From the NCBI GenBank assembly GCA_041609895.1, contig JBFIPX010000097.1, forward strand, positions 1-11,688: a stretch of 11,688 bases of DNA, written 5' to 3'. The stretch's first letter is position 1. Every line of letters starts with the position of its first letter. This stretch comes from JAHHLP01 sp041609895. GTDB taxonomy: Bacteria; Bacteroidota; Rhodothermia; Rhodothermales; JABDKH01. Under the pieces are notes generated by a model that worked only from the letters and a program-made list of their open reading frames with translations, searched no databases and had not been told where the DNA came from. The translations under genes and the position numbers were made by a program. Shown in pieces: positions 7,915-11,688 of this stretch.

Positions 7915-9792
7915 CTATCTCGTGATCACAATCGGCTGGACCCGCACTTGATCGCCTGATACCATCCTCACGAAGTAGATCCCGTCCGGGTACGACGCCA
8001 CGCGAAGCAGATGATCATGCCTGCCTCGGTTTTTCGCACCGTCCACGGGAGTCGCAACGACCCGGCCTATGACGTCTACAATATCAATGCGAACGTCCGC
8101 CGCAGCCGGGATTTCATAAGCGATTCGAGCCTCGGCGGAAGCAGGATTCGGATAACTCGGCCCGAGCCTGAATGTCGGACTCAACGGATCTGCCTCCGAA
8201 GAAGTCGCCGACTGCAGCCGGAAGTTCAACCAATTCAGCCGCCAGCCTGCCGACAGCATGTCGATACGCAGCTGCTGGACACCCGCCTCAAAAGGCACGC
8301 GATTCAGACGCGGGGACGCCCACATCTGAGGTTGTGGTCCCCCATCCGAATCAAAAGTCAGGACCGTGTCGAGGTTGGTGGCACGAAGCCGCATCGACCC
8401 CGACCCGAGATTCGAGGACACCCGTGCTATGATTTCGTACAAACCCCCGGTCTCCACGTCGACCGTGTACGTCAGCCACTCCCGCGAATTGATCCCGAAC
8501 ACGTTAAAGCCGCGATCGAGATCGAGCGTCCGACTTACGTCGACCGCTTCATCACCGCGAAACGTGAGCCCGCCACGATTATTAGCATCGGCGTCCCGAT
8601 AGGCAACGTTGGGACCTCCAAAATCGAAGTTCTCCGCTTCGATCCTACCGGGAATCGCCGCAGGTCGCATTAGATATGGACCCGGCGCGCAGCCCCCGCC
8701 AACGGTGATCGAAACGGTATCCGATGTGGCGCTCCGACCCTCGTCGTCAACAACTCGCGCACTCAGGTCGTAGCATCCTGGCTGCAGATTGTCGATTTCG
8801 AGCTCGTAGGGAGCCGAAGTGACCTCACCGAGAACTGCACCGCCTTGCATGAACTCAACGCGGTCGACCGTCCCGTCTATGTCAGACGCATCGGCCGACA
8901 GCACCGCCGAACTTCCTTGCGCAAATTGCTCGCCGCCCGTTGGATTCGTTAGCGCAACGGCGGGTGTGGCGTTCGGGAGCTTCAGCACGCGCACATAATC
9001 GACAATCAGCTGTGCCGGGAAGATCGAATCATCGATGCCCTGCTGCCCTCCCGTGGTGCCGCCAATAGCGAGATTCAGAAGGATGTGAAATGGCTGGTCA
9101 AACGGCCAGCTCGTCGCACCCACACCTTCATTTGAGTACGTGTAATGGCTGACATCATCCACAAAGAACTCCAATTTATCCGGCGACCACTCCACCGCGT
9201 AAAGGTGAAACGCAGAGACCGCATCGGAGACCGGTGTGGTGACCGTGCGATCGCCGCAACATACCAGACCGTTGTACTTGTTGGTGTGGATTGTAGAAAA
9301 AACTTCGTCGGGACTGGATCCAACATGTTCGACAATGTCGATTTCTCCATTGTCTGGCCACCCGCCGTCGCTGTAGCCATCTGTCGAGTGCAGCAGCCAG
9401 AACGCGCTCCAGGTGCCCCTCCCGCCAGGCAGTTTCATGCGCGCCTCGAAACGACCATAGGTCCAATTAACGATACCATCCGTTTTCAGTCGGGCCGACG
9501 TATAACCCAGCCCCCCGAAGTCCTCCTTACGTGCCTCGATGACCAGACTTCCACTCTCAACACGCGCATTCTCTGTACGATCCGTGTAGTACTGTGCCTC
9601 CTCATTTCCCCAGCCGCACCCGGCCGACGTAGCGCAACCGTCGCCGATGTCAAACGTCCACCTTGTAGGATCCGGCGCACCGTCAACGTCGAATTGGTCC
9701 TCCCACACGGGCTCCCAGGTCTGACCGAAGACCACAGTTGCAGAAACGGCCAGCACGGCCGCAAGGCAAGCAAGAAAAGATCTAGATGACAT
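7915..9792 (-). CDS. Secreted GH16 endo-beta-1,3-glucanase (laminarinase-type) with Ig-like, CBM6 and T9SS domains
   Basis: This is a retaining endo-glucanase that should cleave internal beta-1,3 (and perhaps mixed-linkage) glucan outside the cell. The ATG at 9792 gives 625 residues; a GTG at 9798 would add two, and neither has a clear Shine-Dalgarno. Residues 1-24 are a signal peptide. Residues 26-270 are the GH16 domain, with GWGNEEAQYYTD at 60-71, and the active-site strand NGEIDIVEHVG at 148-158, where E150 is the nucleophile, D152 the assisting acid and E155 the acid/base. The ExDxxE spacing is the beta-bulge form of laminarinases, not the ExDxE of lichenases. Residues 275-365 are a bacterial Ig-like domain, 380-527 a CBM6 (IEAENFDFGGPNVAYRDAD, REWLTYTVDV), and 540-625 a T9SS sorting domain with a divergent YPNPASAEARIAY start. 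It lies 78 bases after the upstream enzyme-like gene and supplies oligosaccharides for the receptor downstream. GH16 and T9SS are firm; the exact glucan is inferred. Confidence 0.93.
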   Translation of the reverse strand: MSSRSFLACLAAVLAVSATVVFGQTWEPVWEDQFDVDGAPDPTRWTFDIGDGCATSAGCGWGNEEAQYYTDRTENARVESGSLVIEARKEDFGGLGYTSARLKTDGIVNWTYGRFEARMKLPGGRGTWSAFWLLHSTDGYSDGGWPDNGEIDIVEHVGSSPDEVFSTIHTNKYNGLVCCGDRTVTTPVSDAVSAFHLYAVEWSPDKLEFFVDDVSHYTYSNEGVGATSWPFDQPFHILLNLAIGGTTGGQQGIDDSIFPAQLIVDYVRVLKLPNATPAVALTNPTGGEQFAQGSSAVLSADASDIDGTVDRVEFMQGGAVLGEVTSAPYELEIDNLQPGCYDLSARVVDDEGRSATSDTVSITVGGGCAPGPYLMRPAAIPGRIEAENFDFGGPNVAYRDADANNRGGLTFRGDEAVDVSRTLDLDRGFNVFGINSREWLTYTVDVETGGLYEIIARVSSNLGSGSMRLRATNLDTVLTFDSDGGPQPQMWASPRLNRVPFEAGVQQLRIDMLSAGWRLNWLNFRLQSATSSEADPLSPTFRLGPSYPNPASAEARIAYEIPAAADVRIDIVDVIGRVVATPVDGAKNRGRHDHLLRVASYPDGIYFVRMVSGDQVRVQPIVITR

Positions 9793-9870
9793 CCACACGA
9801 TTGGTCGATCGATTGTTATTGACTATTGATGAAAAGCAAACATTGTGGTGAGGTCGCCATCATGGAGCGC
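9793..9870 (-). other. AT-rich gap upstream of the GH16 gene with an operator half-site
   Basis: This 78-base spacer separates the stop of the WND-motif gene from the GH16 start. It is AT-rich compared with its surroundings and carries TGAAAAGC (9830-9837), which repeats one arm of the inverted repeat at 7805-7818. AATGTTTG on the minus strand (9844-9837) is one base off the TAnnTTTG box, but no matching upstream element is seen. It could hold a weak promoter or simply be an operon spacer; no terminator is visible. Confidence 0.25.
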
Positions 9871-11688
9871 CTACGATGTTGGGGCGAACTCTACGCAGAT
9901 CGAAGTAATCTCGCCAGTACGGCCAAACAGTGCACTGCTGAGACGGCGATCCAGTGCAAGCTCCGGAACCTCGATATCGTCTCCTTCCCGTACCGATACC
10001 CTGAGTCGGTTGGCTCCCGATGACCGGTAAGTTATGGGCACCTGGCAATACGTGAAGGCCAGTTCGCCGGCCTTCAGGCCGATGCGCCGGTGGTTTCCGC
10101 CTACGTCGAAGTACTCAAATTCACCCGCCGCGTTCAAGAACTCTGAAGAACGCAGCAACGAGGGAGAAAAAGAAAGACATCCATCCTCCACAGCAACTCC
10201 GAGCTCTTCCCATCTAGCGAGAATATCCTCTTTAACCTGGCCGGTCATTCCCGGCTGCTTGGCACCGGCATTGGCCGGTGTATGCGAATAGGGATCGGTG
10301 GGAAACGCTCCAAAAACTTCAGGCCCTTTGTTGAGGCCGATGCCCGCACGAATCTCGTAGTAGTGCTCTACAAGGGCGGCCAGCGTCTTTTCGTCAGCTG
10401 CCTCACGGACGGCGCGAGCGTATGTCTCGGCCGTCGCGAGCAACAACTTGGACACCATGTGCCAATAGATACACCCAAGACCCTCGTAGCCGAAGAACGT
10501 GCCCGACCGCCCCGTGTACGACCGGTGATCGAAGACACTCTCAAACAGGTCCAGGATCTGTTCTCGTTCCGCGTCAACCTGTGTGAAACCCTCCTTCGCC
10601 AGCAAAGTCAGGGCGTCATCCACGTCATGCCGGTTCCGAAAGGTGCCGTTGAAGTGGGTCAACCCGTCGACATCCATCACCACGAGGCGCCGATCGCCTG
10701 CTTCCACGAGTCGCGAAAGTAGAAGCGAGCCCGCGATGGCCTCATCCGGGATACGGTTCTTCTCAAGGAAGCGAGGCAGGTCACGGTCAGGGTAGAGCAA
10801 GTAGCTGTACTGATCCGATCTGAATAGCGCGCTGTTCTTGAGAGCTGTAAGCACCTCAACCGCCTCGCCTGGAGACAGCAGGCCGCTGCTCAGAACGGCA
10901 ACCTGACCTTCGAGCATCTCATACAGATATGAGACCGACACCTGATCATCCTTTACTTCCATCAAATTGTAGGCGTGGTAGAGACCGTCCGACCGGCGGT
11001 TGGCCCTAATCGACTGATCTGTCCACGCCAGGGCGATGTTGACGAACGCGAGGATGTCTGCGCGACTGACTGACGAAGTCGTGGAATCAAGGTCCGGCTG
11101 GTAGACGCTCTCCCGGTATCTGCTGCCGGCCGTGCCGACCGCCTTGAGCACCCGCCAGCGATCCTGATCCGACAACCCGGTATCGAGCAAATTGCTGTGC
11201 GACTGCAAAGGCTCGGTCAGGTCAGCCAGAAAACGAGCAACAGCCTCGCTGATTTGAACCGCGTCCCAATCAACGTTTTCAAGAAGATCCTGGAGAAAGC
11301 TCAAGAACCTCCGCAGGTAACACAGTGTGACCATCGACACACCGTATCCGACGAGCGCATTGTTCGCATCATTCCACTCCGGCCGCTGCGTATTCAGCCA
11401 GATCCCCGCTTCTGGGATGAAGTTCGAGAACTTGGTAAGAACCGAGACCAGCAGCTTCTCGAGCAAACTGGCACGGCGGACTTCACCGTCACCATTCCAT
11501 ACAAGGCGTCCGTCCGCACCGACTTCCTTGACCCGCGCCTCTATGACGGCCTCCAGCTCATCGTCGAAGTCGATGGTCCGGTGGGGATCCTGGACAAGGT
11601 TTTCAAATGGTTTGAGACGGTACGGTACGTTCGCGTAGGCAAACTCTTTGGCAAGCAGCATGCGCTCAAGCTCGCCAGGCTGGAATCG
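9871..11688 (-). CDS. Large WND-motif protein, possible (alpha/alpha)6-barrel carbohydrate-active enzyme (5' end outside window)
   Basis: The frame is open from the right edge (codon 11688-11686) to a TAG at 9871, giving 605 residues; the internal ATG at 11661 is probably not the start. I do not recognise the family with certainty. Visible residues 95-129 hold GIWLNTQRPEWNDANNALVG followed by GVSMVTLCYLRRFL, which recalls the catalytic DWNDG region of GH94-type phosphorylases (a clan that also includes the beta-1,3-glucan phosphorylases GH149 and GH161), but with Glu before WND. Other marked segments are GLYHAYNLM (235-243), FFGYEGLGCIYWHMVSKL (398-415), FPTDPYSHTPANAG (462-475) and PGMTGQVKEDIL (479-490). 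Residues 380-500 are helix-rich and about 520-605 look beta-rich, as in a barrel plus C-terminal sandwich. The signal region is missing, so location is unknown. Position just upstream of the laminarinase suggests a role in beta-glucan breakdown. Family membership is inference; that the gene is real and continues off the edge is firm. Confidence 0.8.
   Translation of the reverse strand, partial: RFQPGELERMLLAKEFAYANVPYRLKPFENLVQDPHRTIDFDDELEAVIEARVKEVGADGRLVWNGDGEVRRASLLEKLLVSVLTKFSNFIPEAGIWLNTQRPEWNDANNALVGYGVSMVTLCYLRRFLSFLQDLLENVDWDAVQISEAVARFLADLTEPLQSHSNLLDTGLSDQDRWRVLKAVGTAGSRYRESVYQPDLDSTTSSVSRADILAFVNIALAWTDQSIRANRRSDGLYHAYNLMEVKDDQVSVSYLYEMLEGQVAVLSSGLLSPGEAVEVLTALKNSALFRSDQYSYLLYPDRDLPRFLEKNRIPDEAIAGSLLLSRLVEAGDRRLVVMDVDGLTHFNGTFRNRHDVDDALTLLAKEGFTQVDAEREQILDLFESVFDHRSYTGRSGTFFGYEGLGCIYWHMVSKLLLATAETYARAVREAADEKTLAALVEHYYEIRAGIGLNKGPEVFGAFPTDPYSHTPANAGAKQPGMTGQVKEDILARWEELGVAVEDGCLSFSPSLLRSSEFLNAAGEFEYFDVGGNHRRIGLKAGELAFTYCQVPITYRSSGANRLRVSVREGDDIEVPELALDRRLSSALFGRTGEITSICVEFAPTS

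Noticed and set aside
8011..8673. Plus-strand open frame of 220 codons
   Set aside because: It is antisense to the CBM6 and T9SS parts of the GH16 gene and has shadow-like composition.
9145..9789. Plus-strand open frame of 214 codons
   Set aside because: It is antisense to the GH16 catalytic domain; no domain is seen.
9837..9844. AATGTTTG as a promoter box for the GH16 gene
   Set aside because: The first base differs from TAnnTTTG and no TTG element lies at the right distance upstream.

Overview
The window looks like part of a polysaccharide-utilisation locus from a marine-type member of the Bacteroidota/Rhodothermota/Balneolota assemblage, with Rhodothermales-like as my best guess. This rests on three things. 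Two secreted proteins end in Por/type IX secretion (T9SS) sorting domains with YPNP motifs. There is a TonB-dependent receptor with an N-terminal carboxypeptidase-regulatory-like domain. One promoter has a TAnnTTTG element, typical of Bacteroidetes-type sigma factors. I cannot place the organism to species. I saw no RNA genes, insertion sequences, CRISPR arrays or integrase genes.

All five genes lie on the minus strand, so transcription runs from high to low coordinates. In that order they are: (1) the C-terminal 605 residues of a large protein with a WND motif, a possible (alpha/alpha)6-barrel carbohydrate-active enzyme (9871-11688, start outside the window); (2) a secreted GH16 endo-beta-1,3-glucanase (laminarinase-type) with Ig-like, CBM6 and T9SS domains (7915-9792); (3) a secreted multidomain glycan-binding protein with a jelly-roll-like region, an FN3-like domain, a CBM9-like domain and a T9SS domain (5435-7696); (4) a 968-residue TonB-dependent outer-membrane receptor (2399-5305); (5) a large exported protein with acidic Ca-binding-like motifs and an FN3-like domain, cut off by the left edge (1-2370).

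The inferred logic is that GH16 cuts beta-1,3-glucan such as laminarin outside the cell. The CBM9-like protein and the protein of unknown function downstream of the receptor would hold or deliver oligosaccharides. The TonB-dependent receptor would import them, and the WND-motif protein may process them further. There is no SusD-like gene between or beside these genes in the window, which sets the locus apart from textbook Sus-type loci.

The clearest regulatory region is the 218-base stretch between genes 2 and 3. It has a TTGACA/TAACTTTG promoter, a LacI/CcpA-operator-like inverted repeat directly after it, an mRNA leader of about 115 bases, and a near-perfect Shine-Dalgarno sequence that fixes the start of gene 3. 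The other visible starts lack a strong Shine-Dalgarno. A 10-bp perfect hairpin follows gene 3 and may terminate transcription or modulate readthrough into the receptor gene. No gene-free stretch exceeds 300 bases.
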